A stretch of 39,349 bases of DNA from Akkermansia muciniphila (GCA_945861765.1 CAMAWP010000022.1:1-39349); one strand, 5' to 3'. Shown: positions 23,680-33,148, counted from the first letter of the stretch. Notes: generated from the letters alone by a model not told the origin. Numbers and translations are program-made.

Positions 23680-24178
23680 CACACTAGGGGAGACCTTCTG
23701 CTGCGTCAAGGCGCGCTAGCTCCTTCGTTCTCGGATGCTCGGGCTGGGTTTTCATCGGACTCGGGCTCAACATGCTCTTGCAACGATTCGCGAAGTGGAC
23801 AGTATAATTGACAATAACCATTTTTTCAAGAGTGTGGCAATTGAACGGGCTCATCCGCTTGGCTCCGCCGAGGCATTTCCTCTGAAACTATTTCGCATGG
23901 CTGGAGTTCAACCAAAGAACTTTCACTGTGTCAGGATTGGTCTCATGGGACTGTTCACTCACCATTGTAATGGATTTCATCGGCGGTGTCGGGCAGGTTC
24001 ATTACCTGGCTTTGGACGACAATAAACAGGGCTGGAAACGCATTTCACAGGTTTTCTGAGGTGGAGACGTCCCGCCGTGTATGCCTGGAGGGGTTGTGCG
24101 TGAGCTGTTGCCTCCCTACCGCTTCAAACTCTGCTTGGCCAGGGGTGATTGTGAAATGTTCAGGCTAGGAGTTAAGTG
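23680..24178. other. Intergenic region between selenoprotein and PHP hydrolase
   Basis: Apart from the minus-strand promoter, this 500-base gap shows no supportable gene. A short plus-strand run of about 29 codons at 23970-24059 (DFIGGVGQVHYLALDD) looks protein-like, but it is preceded directly by a stop and has no recognised homology. An AGGAG at 24166-24170 serves the next gene. Confidence 0.5.
23801..23829 (-). promoter_or_regulatory. Sigma70-like promoter for the selenoprotein/selC unit
   Basis: On the minus strand TTGAAA (23824-23829) and TATACT (23801-23806) are separated by 17 bases, close to consensus. Transcription would start near 23794 and give a 5' leader of about 115-130 bases to the selenoprotein, then run into tRNA-Sec and the integrase remnant. 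No other good promoter was seen between here and the tRNA. Confidence 0.6.
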
Positions 24179-26272
24179 ATGAGAAATTTGATTGTTTTTC
24201 TTGTTGGGGTCTTATGGCTTCTCGCTTCGGACCGAGGTTGCCAGGCTGGTGATTCACCGCGGGTTCTCGATCAGAATGTCTATCACCTACGGTCCGGAAC
24301 TCAGTCTGAGTGGACCCACTTCAACGACAAAACCCCTCATGGCAAACAGTTGGAGATTCCCTTCACGGCTAACACGAGTAACCGCGAGTCAACCTTGTTC
24401 ATTCGTCAGGATGACGTAAAACTTGACTGGGGAATTGAGCTGAACGGTCGCAAGTTGGGCAAGCTCTTCCTCATGGAAACGCCGCTTGTCTATGCGCTGC
24501 CTGTGCCCGCCGGCACATTGCGCCACGGAGAAAATAGGCTGGTCATTACTCCTCCCGCCGCGAACGACGATATTCTGGTGGGCGAAGTCAAACTCGACTT
24601 GAGACCGCTCGACGAAGCCGTGAATCAAGCGGCTTTGGAAGTCCAAGTCACCGATGGCGAGAGCGGTGTTGGTTTGCCGTGCCGCATTACCATCGCGGAC
24701 CGGGATGGTGCCTTAGCACCGCTTTACGCCAGCCCGGGCCAGCACTTGGCGGTCCGTCCAGGCGTGGCCTATACGCCGGACGGCAAGGCCCGGCTTGGTT
24801 TACTGCCGGGGAAATATACACTCTACTCGACACGCGGTTTCGAATATGGATTGGCCACGGCAACCGTCTCGTTGACAGCCGGTCAGAATCAGAAAATTCA
24901 ATTGAAGATCAGCCGCGAAGTGCCGACTCCTGGCCTCGTCAGCAGCGACACACATGTCCACACCTTCACTCACAGCCGGCATGGCGACGCGACCATCGAG
25001 GAACGTGTCATCACGTTAGCGGGCGAGGGGATAGAACTTCCTATTGCGACAGATCACGAATATCTCGCCGACGCTTCCGAAGCCGCCGCAAAAATGGGCG
25101 TGGCGAATTTCTTCACGCCCGTCATCGGCTGCGAGACGACGACTGCCAAGGGCCACTTCAATTCATTTCCGATCGTCACAGGTAGCCGGGTTCCGGACTT
25201 TCGTGTCAACGATTGGCCATCCTTGATGCAATCGATTCGCTCGACGCCTGGTGTTCAGGTGGTGATCCTCAATCATCCGCGCAATGTACATTCAAATTTT
25301 CAGCCGTTTGCCGTGACCAACTTCAACGCCGTCACCGGCGAGAATCTACGCGGTCCGGAATATACTTTCGACGCGATTGAAGTGGCCAACTCGTCCGCGT
25401 TGCAGTCGGATTGGATGCTGAATTTCCGCGATTGGTTTGCGCTTCTGAACTTCGGTTATCGCGTCACTGCTGTTGGGTCGAGTGACTGTCACGATGTCAG
25501 CCGTTACATCGTTGGCCAGGGTCGGAGTTATGTCATGTGCGACGATTCGAACCCCGCGAAGATCAATATCGATGAAGCGTGCCGAAGGTTCCGCGAAGGA
25601 CATGTGCTGGTCAGCTTGGGATTGCTGACGCAAATGGTAGTGGACGACAAATATGGCGTCGGCGATCTTGCCTTGAACCTCGGAGTTGAAATGCAGGTGA
25701 CAGCCTCGGTGTTTGGTCCTTCGTGGATCAGCGCGGATCGCGTGGAGCTCTATGCCAACGGTGTGCGGGTTGCCGGGGAATTCGAATTCCTGAAATCGCC
25801 GGGTGAGCGACCGAAGAGTGAAAAATACGACCCGTTGAAGATGAAAGTAACCTGGACAATTCCAAGACCCAACCAGGATGTCTATCTGATCGCTCTCGCG
25901 TCGGGTCCGGGGATAACGGCTCCATATTGGCCGATTGCCCGGCCGTATCAGCCAAGCTCACCGGTTTGGGAGCCGCGCGTGGTGGGATGTACCAACCCAA
26001 TCTGGGTCGATGCGGATGGTGATGGGAAGTTCACATCAGCGCGCGGCTATGCTCAGCGGCTTGTCCTTATCCATGGCAGCGACCCAAAAAATGTCTTGCC
26101 GGCTCTGAACGATTTCGATGAGGCCGTGGCAGCGCAGGCAGCGAGTCTTTGCCAATCCGCCGGGCATGATGTGCGCCAGGCCGAAGTGGTGAAATTGCTC
26201 GACGATTCGTCTGCCGCGGCTCAGCGTGGCTTCAAGAGCTTTACAAGCACACTTCGCTCGGGCGAACGTTGA
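24179..26272 (+). CDS. CehA/McbA-type PHP-domain metallohydrolase, exported
   Basis: Start at ATG 24179 is supported by AGGAG nine bases upstream; the product has 697 residues. An N-terminal hydrophobic segment (LIVFLVGVLWLLASDRGCQA) is a signal, possibly with a lipoprotein-like Cys. Two beta-rich domains occupy about residues 30-250. Then comes the PHP-type catalytic part: DTHVHT (His259, His261), IATDHEYL (Asp292, His293), VILNHPRN and GSSDCHDV. This His/Asp set is the metal site of CehA/McbA hydrolases, a group that includes carbaryl esterases. The natural substrate in PVC bacteria is unknown. A calcium-binding-like DADGDGKF loop lies near the C-terminus. It is 116 bases upstream of the next operon. 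Confidence 0.85.
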   Translation: MRNLIVFLVGVLWLLASDRGCQAGDSPRVLDQNVYHLRSGTQSEWTHFNDKTPHGKQLEIPFTANTSNRESTLFIRQDDVKLDWGIELNGRKLGKLFLMETPLVYALPVPAGTLRHGENRLVITPPAANDDILVGEVKLDLRPLDEAVNQAALEVQVTDGESGVGLPCRITIADRDGALAPLYASPGQHLAVRPGVAYTPDGKARLGLLPGKYTLYSTRGFEYGLATATVSLTAGQNQKIQLKISREVPTPGLVSSDTHVHTFTHSRHGDATIEERVITLAGEGIELPIATDHEYLADASEAAAKMGVANFFTPVIGCETTTAKGHFNSFPIVTGSRVPDFRVNDWPSLMQSIRSTPGVQVVILNHPRNVHSNFQPFAVTNFNAVTGENLRGPEYTFDAIEVANSSALQSDWMLNFRDWFALLNFGYRVTAVGSSDCHDVSRYIVGQGRSYVMCDDSNPAKINIDEACRRFREGHVLVSLGLLTQMVVDDKYGVGDLALNLGVEMQVTASVFGPSWISADRVELYANGVRVAGEFEFLKSPGERPKSEKYDPLKMKVTWTIPRPNQDVYLIALASGPGITAPYWPIARPYQPSSPVWEPRVVGCTNPIWVDADGDGKFTSARGYAQRLVLIHGSDPKNVLPALNDFDEAVAAQAASLCQSAGHDVRQAEVVKLLDDSSAAAQRGFKSFTSTLRSGER

Positions 26273-26388
26273 TCGACGGAAGCGGGCGGTGGCGGGTGAC
26301 GCCGGACGAGAACTCAGTGAATTTTGACCCGCCTAAAACAGTTCGCCAACGGTGGCGACGCGCTGTATCGTTTCTTTAAATTCTCATT

Positions 26389-27459
26389 ATGACATTCAAA
26401 TTGAACTTTCCGGCTGTTGTTCTCCCTTGTCTTGGGCTGTTGTTGGCCACCCCGAACAGCTTCGGACAGGTGCAGGTTTACTCGGGTCCGCAAGTTGGCG
26501 AGAGGATAACTCCGTTCAAAGTGGTTGAGTTGGGCGGCGGTTCGAGCAGGGAACACGATCTCATCGCCGAGAACAAGGGCGCACCTATTGCGCTGATCTT
26601 CGTGCATAATATCGAACGCTCGATGGCGCCATTGCTTCGCGTGATTGATCAGTATGGAGCCGAACGAAAGGAGATGCTTCGAACCGAGGTGATCTTTCTT
26701 TCGGCCGACCGTCTCGCGGCGGAGCAACGCTTTCCAATTGCGGGAAAATCGTTGCGTTTGCAAGCCCGTCTGAGCCTTTCGCTGGATGGTTTGGAGGGGC
26801 CTGGCAATTATGGGTTGAACAAGGAATGTCTCATGACCGTCGTCATCGCAAAGGAAAACAAAGTCACCGCCAATTTTGCGTTGGTGCAGCCGGGCGTTGC
26901 CGACGCGCCAAGGGTGATTGAGGCTTTGGCAAAGGCGGCGGGCGACGCTAATCCTCCCCAGGTGGCCGAATTGGACGCTCGTCGGCAAGCTCTCTCTGGA
27001 GAGGGTGGCCAGCGGAACACCAATCGCCAAGATCGTGGAACAATGGCTGGCGGCAACACCTCGACTGATCTCTCGAAACTCAATCTGGAAACGGAGCTCG
27101 GACTTCGCGCTGCGGTGAAGGCGTTGATCGTCGAAGTGCAAAGCCTACGCCAAGAATTGAAGGAGGTGCGCGGGAAGACCGGGGCTGACACCACCACCAA
27201 AGAACGGACGAAAACGGAGCTGCCAGGCGCGGCACCGACGGATGAAAAACTCCTCGGTTTACTCCGTCGGTTTATTCAGCCAACGAACGACGACGCGACC
27301 GTGGACAAGGTGCTGGCTGAAGTCGAACAATACATCGTGGGCCATCCCGATCTAAAGAAGCAAACTATCGATGGTTGGACGCGCGTTCTACACATCAATT
27401 ACGGAACGGCTTATGCCCGCACCGCTGGGCAAGTGTTTCTCGATAAGTTAAAGAAATGA
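26389..27459 (+). CDS. Exported thioredoxin/redoxin-like protein
   Basis: A 356-residue protein with a signal peptide (FPAVVLPCLGLLLATPNSFG) and an AhpC/redoxin-like core at about 30-185. The core segments are VGERITPFKVVELGGG, APIALIFVHNIERSM, EVIFLSADR and LMTVVIAKENKV. The usual CxxC or peroxidatic Cys after the first strand is replaced by HNIERS, so a classical redox reaction is unlikely. The C-terminal half has a long helical, partly coiled-coil segment (LRAAVKALIVEVQSLRQELK) and a HEAT-like tail. Its stop overlaps the start of the DUF1549 gene by 4 bases, so it is the first gene of the 26.4-32.0 kb operon. Confidence 0.7.
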   Translation: MTFKLNFPAVVLPCLGLLLATPNSFGQVQVYSGPQVGERITPFKVVELGGGSSREHDLIAENKGAPIALIFVHNIERSMAPLLRVIDQYGAERKEMLRTEVIFLSADRLAAEQRFPIAGKSLRLQARLSLSLDGLEGPGNYGLNKECLMTVVIAKENKVTANFALVQPGVADAPRVIEALAKAAGDANPPQVAELDARRQALSGEGGQRNTNRQDRGTMAGGNTSTDLSKLNLETELGLRAAVKALIVEVQSLRQELKEVRGKTGADTTTKERTKTELPGAAPTDEKLLGLLRRFIQPTNDDATVDKVLAEVEQYIVGHPDLKKQTIDGWTRVLHINYGTAYARTAGQVFLDKLKK

Positions 27460-29660
27460 CGAGGCAGATGCCATCGTTCGCAGGCTCGCTAGCCGTCCTC
27501 CGCCCTGGAGTTTTCTCGGCTGTCGCAACTGTGGCCCTGTGGGCGGGCCTATTTCTCAGTTTTACAGAACAGGCTTCTGCCCAGGACCGCCCGACCTCCT
27601 CTCGTCTCGATTTCCCAACTCATATTCTCCCACTCCTGACGAAGGCTGGCTGCAACACCGGTGCCTGTCACGGGGCCGCAGTGGGGCAGGGGGGCTTCAA
27701 ACTGAGTCTCCTCGGTTACGATCCAGAAGGGGACTATTCAACCATTACACGGGAATTGGGTGGGCGTCGGATCGACGTCGCTGCGCCGGGTGAAAGTCTT
27801 GTTCTCCGCAAACCGACCCGCCAACTTGAGCACGAGGGTGGCCGACGCCTCAAGCGCGATTCAGAAGCCTACGCGAAACTGATCTCCTGGATTGCCGTTG
27901 CCGCTCCGTATGGGAGCCATGATTTACGAGTTGAAAGAATCGAAGCGACGCCGCGCGATATTTTACTCGATCAGCCCGACGAGTCATTGCAGGTCAGCGT
28001 TAAAGCCTATCTCTCCGACGGAACTGTCGAAGATGTTTCCCCTCTCGCTTTATACAGTTCGAACGATGATGGGCTGGCGGAGGTGGATGCGGCGGGCAAG
28101 GTCATTGTCACACGTCGTGGGCTTACCGCCATCACAGTCCGGTACTCCGGCCAAGTTGCTGCGGTCCGGGTGGGAGTTCCGTTTCAAGACGCTCCGTTGG
28201 GGCAAGTGGACTTTCCTCCACAAAATTTTATTGATGCGACAGTTTTGGCGGAGCTTAAGCGCCTGCATCTGCCGCCTTCATCACTGAGTGGCGACGCTGA
28301 ATTCTTCCGTCGGGTGCATCTTGATCTGACCGGCCAGTTGCCGGCTGAGGCAGACGTGCGCGCTTTTTTAAAGTTCCCGGCAGGCGCGGCAACGCGGCAG
28401 CGAGTCATCGACGAGTTGTTGGGCCGCGAAGCGTTCGTGGATTTCTGGACCATGAAGCTCGCGGATTTGCTGCTGATTAATTCGAAACGGCTTGGTGATG
28501 CTCCCGCTCAAACCTATTACTCCTGGCTGCGTGGTCACGTCTCGAAGAACACGCCGCTAAACGATTTGGTGAGCGAACTCTTGACCGCGCAAGGCGACAC
28601 GACGCAGGTCGGCCCCGCCAATTTCCATCGGCTCCGGCAAGATCCGCGCGATATGGCCGACTACGCGAGCCGGGCGTTGTTAGGAATCCGAGTCGCGTGC
28701 GCCCGTTGCCACAATCATCCCACGGATCGCTGGACACAGGAGGATTACCACCGTTTTGCAGCTTACTTTGCCCGCACCAGCGTCAGCGCGGATCGCGTCT
28801 CCATCAACAATTACGGAGAAATACTCCACCCCAAGACGGGCAAACGGATGAATCCGAAACCGCTCGGCGGGACCGACCCCGGCGAATTTCCGACCGATCC
28901 GCGCACTCAGTTAGCGCAATGGCTCACGTCGAAGGAAAACCCGCTTCTGGCGCGCGCCTTGGTTAACCGTGTCTGGAAAGAGCTGATGGGCCGCGGTCTG
29001 ATCGAGCCTGTTGATGACCTTCGAGTCACCAATCCGGCGTCGAATCCCGCGTTGCTAACGGCCCTCATCGATGACTTCGTGAACGGAGGCTACGATCTCC
29101 GGCGGCTGGTCCGGACCATCGTCTTATCCCGCACCTATCAACTGTCATCGTCGGCGAATGAGGTCAATCGACTGGACAACCGATTTTTTTCTCACGCCTT
29201 CTTGAAACCGCTGCCGCCTCAGGTGCTCGCCGATGCGATTGCTCAAGCGACCGGGGTTCACGACGTTTACGCAGGTTATCCGGAAGGGACGCGCGCGGTT
29301 CAAATTATCAGTCCTCAGACGGCTTCTTACGCGTTGGACGTTTTTGGACGCTGCCAGCGCGAATCGCTCTGCGAGAGCCCGGGCCAGAGCGGGGGTGGAC
29401 TTTCTCAAGCGCTGCATTTGATCAACGGGCCAAGCATCAATGGCAAGTTGCAGAAAGCCCTCGACGCCCGGCTCGCGCAGACATCATCGGACAGCCAGAT
29501 CGTCGCAAATTTGTATCTCGATACGGTCAGCCGTTATCCGGAGCCAAGGGAGATCGAGCAATGGGAGAAGATGCTCGCGGCATCCTCGGATCGCCGGGAG
29601 GTGCTGGAAGACTTGCTGTGGGCGCTGCTTAATTCTCGTGAATTTGCGTACAACCATTAG
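27456..29660 (+). CDS. DUF1549/DUF1553 PVC cytochrome-like protein
   Basis: The 734-residue exported protein has the standard PVC order. A signal segment (19-42) is followed by a PSCyt1-like region with CNTGACH (Cys66, Cys71, His72). A bacterial Ig-like domain lies at about 165-240 (VSVKAYLSDGTVEDVS, ADVDAAGKV-type pattern). The DUF1549 core follows (FFRRVHLDLTGQLPAEADV), then a true CxxCH heme motif CARCHNHP (Cys415-His419), and the C-terminal DUF1553 (ALVNRVWKELMGRGLIEPVD and RTIVLSRTYQLSS). These proteins are nearly always encoded next to DUF1501 proteins, as here, and are thought to work at the cell surface in polysaccharide or electron-transfer processes. The first motif is CX4CH, so its heme binding is uncertain. 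Confidence 0.9.
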   Translation: MTRQMPSFAGSLAVLRPGVFSAVATVALWAGLFLSFTEQASAQDRPTSSRLDFPTHILPLLTKAGCNTGACHGAAVGQGGFKLSLLGYDPEGDYSTITRELGGRRIDVAAPGESLVLRKPTRQLEHEGGRRLKRDSEAYAKLISWIAVAAPYGSHDLRVERIEATPRDILLDQPDESLQVSVKAYLSDGTVEDVSPLALYSSNDDGLAEVDAAGKVIVTRRGLTAITVRYSGQVAAVRVGVPFQDAPLGQVDFPPQNFIDATVLAELKRLHLPPSSLSGDAEFFRRVHLDLTGQLPAEADVRAFLKFPAGAATRQRVIDELLGREAFVDFWTMKLADLLLINSKRLGDAPAQTYYSWLRGHVSKNTPLNDLVSELLTAQGDTTQVGPANFHRLRQDPRDMADYASRALLGIRVACARCHNHPTDRWTQEDYHRFAAYFARTSVSADRVSINNYGEILHPKTGKRMNPKPLGGTDPGEFPTDPRTQLAQWLTSKENPLLARALVNRVWKELMGRGLIEPVDDLRVTNPASNPALLTALIDDFVNGGYDLRRLVRTIVLSRTYQLSSSANEVNRLDNRFFSHAFLKPLPPQVLADAIAQATGVHDVYAGYPEGTRAVQIISPQTASYALDVFGRCQRESLCESPGQSGGGLSQALHLINGPSINGKLQKALDARLAQTSSDSQIVANLYLDTVSRYPEPREIEQWEKMLAASSDRREVLEDLLWALLNSREFAYNH

Positions 29661-29674
29661 CCGGGAACTTAACC

Positions 29675-31030
29675 ATGAAAACCAAGCTGCACTCGCTCAA
29701 CCGCCGTTGCGACGGTGTGAGCCGCCGTGACTTCCTCCACTTGGGCACGCTCTCCTGTTTGGGGGTCAGTCTCGCCGATCTGTTTCGCTTTCAAGCGGCC
29801 GCCGCTGATCAGAGTCGGCAGGTGCGCTCGCCCAAGGACATCTCGTGCATTCTTATCTGGCTCGACGGCGGACCAAGCCATCTCGAAACGTTCGATCTGA
29901 AGCCCGACGCGCCGAGAGAAATCCGCGGCGATTTCAACCCGATTTCAACAAGCGTCAGCGGTATTCAGATTTGCGAGCATCTGCCACGAACGGCCCAGGT
30001 CATGCGCGAAGTGGCACTGGTGCGATCTCTGACGCACGAGTTGGGCAATCACGACACGGGCGCCCGGTACATGCTCACGGGCCACCGGCCCGCGCCCGCT
30101 CTGGAATATCCAAGCTTGGGCAGCATTCTGGCGCGTGAGACGGGCTTCGGCGGAACCATGCCGCCTTATCTGGCCATCCCCAACGACGGCGTCGGCGGCG
30201 AATCAGGAGCGGCCAGAGCGGGTTACCTCCCGGGCGCCTACGCCGCGTTCAGCGTCGGTGGTGATCCATCGCGAGGCGACTACAAGGTGCGCGATCTCGA
30301 TTCCCCGGAAGGGATCAACTTCCAGAGAAGCCAGCGGCGGCAAACGATGTTGAAATCAATCGATGACTTCTCGCGCGCGGTCGAAGAGGGAGCTGCAACG
30401 CAAAGCCGTGATGCCTTTTATGAGCAGGCCTATCGACTGATCACATCGCCTCAATCCAAAGCAGCGTTTGATCTCTCGAAAGAGGATGCTACCGCGCGCG
30501 ATCGGTATGGACGCAGCCGCATTGGCACCGGTTGCTTGCTGGCACGGCGGGTTGTGGAAGCAGGGGCGAGATTCGTGACCGTGGTCGATACCGGCTGGGA
30601 CACGCACCAACAAATTTTTAAGGCGTTGCCCGACGCTTTGTTTCCAGGCAGCGGCAAGCTACCCGCGCTCGACCGGGCTTACTCCAGCCTGATTACCGAT
30701 TTGAAAGAACGGGGGTTGCTCGAAACCACACTGGTCGTCTTGATGGGGGAGTTTGGACGCACTCCAAAACTCAACAGCCTCGGTGGACGCGATCATTGGC
30801 CGCGGGCAGGCTCTCTCTGTTTCGCAGGCGGTGGCGTGCGGGGCGGACAGGTCATCGGCGCTACAGATGCCTATGGTGAAGTGCCGGTCGAACGTCCGGT
30901 GCGACCCGAGGATACTGCATTCACTATTTTGAAATTGCTCGGAGTCGATCCCGCCAAAGAATACCTGACCGGCGGCAACCGACCACTGAGAATCATGGCC
31001 GAGGGCAGCTTCATCTCCGAACTGGTGTGA
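29675..31030 (+). CDS. DUF1501 Tat-exported protein (sulfatase-like fold)
   Basis: The 451-residue protein has a twin-arginine signal, SRRDFLHLGTLSCLGV (16-31). Characteristic DUF1501 segments follow: SCILIWLDGGPSHLETFDLK, LTHELGNHDTGARYMLTGH, FVTVVDTGWDTHQ and LVVLMGEFGRTPKLN..GGRDHW. These metal-site-like His, Asp and Glu residues resemble alkaline phosphatase/sulfatase-fold enzymes, but the formylglycine motif is absent and no activity is established. It lies 14 bases behind the DUF1549/DUF1553 gene, its usual partner, and its stop overlaps the next start (GTGA). Confidence 0.9.
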   Translation: MKTKLHSLNRRCDGVSRRDFLHLGTLSCLGVSLADLFRFQAAAADQSRQVRSPKDISCILIWLDGGPSHLETFDLKPDAPREIRGDFNPISTSVSGIQICEHLPRTAQVMREVALVRSLTHELGNHDTGARYMLTGHRPAPALEYPSLGSILARETGFGGTMPPYLAIPNDGVGGESGAARAGYLPGAYAAFSVGGDPSRGDYKVRDLDSPEGINFQRSQRRQTMLKSIDDFSRAVEEGAATQSRDAFYEQAYRLITSPQSKAAFDLSKEDATARDRYGRSRIGTGCLLARRVVEAGARFVTVVDTGWDTHQQIFKALPDALFPGSGKLPALDRAYSSLITDLKERGLLETTLVVLMGEFGRTPKLNSLGGRDHWPRAGSLCFAGGGVRGGQVIGATDAYGEVPVERPVRPEDTAFTILKLLGVDPAKEYLTGGNRPLRIMAEGSFISELV

Positions 31031-32022
31031 AGCTGTTTCGACTTTGTTTCGCGATGGCGTTGACGTGCTGTGCGGCGGAGCCAGCAGCCTCGCGGGTTCC
31101 TGTCACAGCCTTGGTTTTTACACCCTCGGGCGATGCTCTGCTCGCCAGTGGCAAACGCGCCATCCTTGTCTATGCGGCCACGGACGCGTCCCTGCAACGA
31201 ACGCTTCCTTCCAATCTGCCGCGCATCAGCTCGATGGCCTTCAACCCAAAAGGCGATTTGCTCGCCGTGGGCGGAGGAGTTCCCGGAAGCAATGGGAGTG
31301 TTCAGCTCTTCGACTGGAAGGGCAACTCTGACACCCGCGAACTGACGAACCGATCCGATCTTGTCACGAGCGTCGCTTTTAGTCCGGACGGTCACTGGTT
31401 GGCGATGGCGGGCAGCGATGCTCGGGTCGAGATCATGAGCGTCCGAGATCGGGGCGATATCTTGACTCCTCATCTGGCGCTGTCCGGCCATGCCGGCCCC
31501 GTCCTGGCGGTCGCCTTTGGCCCCGATGGCCGATTGATTGCCACGGCGAGTGCCGACCGATCGGTCAAGGTCTGGGATGCGTCCTCGGGGAAGCTGACCC
31601 TTTCTTTTAGCCATCACACGGCAGGAGTTCATTGCCTTGCGTTTCGCCCTCAAGACCGCATGTCGAGCACGGATTCGCGGCCTGCTTTCTGCGCTTCCGG
31701 CAGCGATGATCAGACCGTGCGCGTCTGGCAGCCCGAGATTGGTCGTATGGTGCGCATCGTGCGGCATCATCAGGGACCGACCTTCGCGCTGGTTTACAGC
31801 CGCGACGGCTCAGCTTTGTTTTCGGCGGGGCGTGAAGGCATCGTGCGCGTGATCGACGCTGACAGCGACACGATCCTCAGGGAATGGCAAGCGCATCAGG
31901 ATTGGATCTATGCGATGGCCCTTAGTCCCGATGGCCGGACATTGGCCACCGGCGACTGGTCCGGACAAATCAAGTTGTGGGAAGCCGCGACGGGAAAGCT
32001 GGTCGCCGCTTCGAAACAGTAA
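31027..32022 (+). CDS. WD40-repeat protein, exported
   Basis: The start is a GTG that overlaps the DUF1501 stop by 4 bases, giving 331 residues. A short hydrophobic N-terminus with CFAMALTCCAAEPA suggests a signal, possibly a lipoprotein. Seven beta-propeller blades can be followed, most with VAFSPDGHWLAMAGSDARV-type repeats and WD-like ends (VKVWDASSGKL, VRVWQPEIGRM, IKLWEAATGKL). WD40 propellers act as binding scaffolds and have no enzymatic function of their own. Its place at the end of the DUF1549-DUF1501 operon is common in PVC genomes and suggests a surface complex with the two upstream products. Confidence 0.88.
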   Translation: MKLFRLCFAMALTCCAAEPAASRVPVTALVFTPSGDALLASGKRAILVYAATDASLQRTLPSNLPRISSMAFNPKGDLLAVGGGVPGSNGSVQLFDWKGNSDTRELTNRSDLVTSVAFSPDGHWLAMAGSDARVEIMSVRDRGDILTPHLALSGHAGPVLAVAFGPDGRLIATASADRSVKVWDASSGKLTLSFSHHTAGVHCLAFRPQDRMSSTDSRPAFCASGSDDQTVRVWQPEIGRMVRIVRHHQGPTFALVYSRDGSALFSAGREGIVRVIDADSDTILREWQAHQDWIYAMALSPDGRTLATGDWSGQIKLWEAATGKLVAASKQ

Positions 32023-32147
32023 CGTTTCTGGGAACGCCACCACCCCCGGACTCTTCATCAAAACGGCTCGGTCCCTCGGGCACAACGAGCGCGTTCCCCT
32101 GATGAGAACGGTGAGCGGCTCCGTTGTGTCTTCCAAGCCAGCGCTTC

Positions 32148-33005
32148 CTATTTCTTGTCCAAGTTGTTGTAGGCAATCTCCAGCCAGCGGCTTGCATTGA
32201 TAAAACCGGCACCCCAATCCTTATACTTCTCGGGCAAGCCAGCCGCCTTGATCTGCGCGAGGCTTTTCTTTTCGGCAATGCCGTTGCGAACGATGGCCAT
32301 CGTTTCCATCAGCATTTGTTGGAATTTTTCGAGGTCTTCCCGAGTTGCAATAGCACCGTGCCCAGGAATGATTTTCGTTCCTGCCGGAATTTTCTGGAGG
32401 AGTGTCTCCACGTTTTTCACATAGCCCGCCACGTCGCCCCCACTGCCCAGATCGATGAACGGAAAGCGCGCGTTGACGAACTGGTCACCCGTGTGGACCA
32501 CGCCAGACTTCGTGAAGTAAATCACGCTGTCGCCATCCGTGTGGCCTGGCGGCAGATGGATGACTCGGATTTCCTCGCCGTTAAAATGGACGGAGAGCGA
32601 GTCGTCGAAGGTGACGACCGGCAGGGCTTCCTTCGCGGTGTCGGGTTTATCGGCGAGCCGCTTGCGGACGTTGGTATGTGCAATGATGCTGGCCTTGCGT
32701 CCAAAGTGCGGATTGCCGCCGGTGTGATCGCCGTGCCAATGTGTGTTCAACAGAAATTTTGGCGCGCCTTTGTCGAGCTTTTGCAGCGCGGCCTCGATTT
32801 TCGGGGCGAGCGGAAGGAATTGATCGTCCACGATGAGCACGCCATCCGGCCCAACGGAGACGCCTATATTTCCGCCGGAACCTTCGAGCATGTAGATATT
32901 GCCGGCCACATGCGTTGTTTTGATTTCGACTTTAGAGAAATCTGTTTGAGCGACGGCGAGGCGGGCGGTCGCCAATAGAATACAAAGGGTGCTGGTGATT
33001 TTCAT
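32148..33005 (-). CDS. Exported metallo-beta-lactamase-fold hydrolase
   Basis: From ATG 33005 the protein has 285 residues with a short signal (TLCILLATARLAVAQ). The MBL metal site is complete: THWHGDH (His89, His91, Asp93, His94), PPGHTDGD (His155), HTGDQF (Asp174) and PGHG (His216). It therefore can bind two zinc ions. The sequence resembles the group that includes subclass-B3-like and lactonase-type exported hydrolases; whether it attacks beta-lactams cannot be inferred. It is transcribed opposite to the surrounding operons. Its terminus lies 126 bases from the WD40 stop, and a palindromic element follows its 5' side. Confidence 0.88.
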   Translation of the reverse strand: MKITSTLCILLATARLAVAQTDFSKVEIKTTHVAGNIYMLEGSGGNIGVSVGPDGVLIVDDQFLPLAPKIEAALQKLDKGAPKFLLNTHWHGDHTGGNPHFGRKASIIAHTNVRKRLADKPDTAKEALPVVTFDDSLSVHFNGEEIRVIHLPPGHTDGDSVIYFTKSGVVHTGDQFVNARFPFIDLGSGGDVAGYVKNVETLLQKIPAGTKIIPGHGAIATREDLEKFQQMLMETMAIVRNGIAEKKSLAQIKAAGLPEKYKDWGAGFINASRWLEIAYNNLDKK

Positions 33006-33076
33006 ATTGGTTGAGATAGATGAACTGTTCGCGAAAGGAAATATTATTTTTGGAAACTCCAAATCGTTAGCAACAC

Positions 33077-33148
33077 CGTAGCAGCCGACATCACGAGGCT
33101 CTGAATGGCTTCGAAGAACAAGTGAGCCTCCTAACGTCGGCTGCTACG
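33077..33148 (+). repeat. Nested palindromic element (GTAGCAGCCGAC type)
   Basis: A perfect 13-base inverted repeat, CGTAGCAGCCGAC (33077-33089) and GTCGGCTGCTACG (33136-33148), encloses a second perfect 7-base pair, GAGGCTC (33095-33101) and GAGCCTC (33124-33130). The whole 72-base element can fold into one long hairpin. It lies between divergent genes in a gap without coding sequence, consistent with a dispersed REP/MITE-like repeat that differs from the one at 3.2 kb. Confidence 0.82.

Noticed and set aside
23970-24059. Short plus-strand frame DFIGGVGQVHYLALDD
   Set aside because: Twenty-nine codons directly after a stop, with no ribosome-binding site and no recognised family. It may be a remnant.
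32023-32147. Possible intergenic repeat between the WD40 and MBL genes
   Set aside because: Contains GC-rich near-palindromic words, but no clean inverted repeat or second copy was found within the window.
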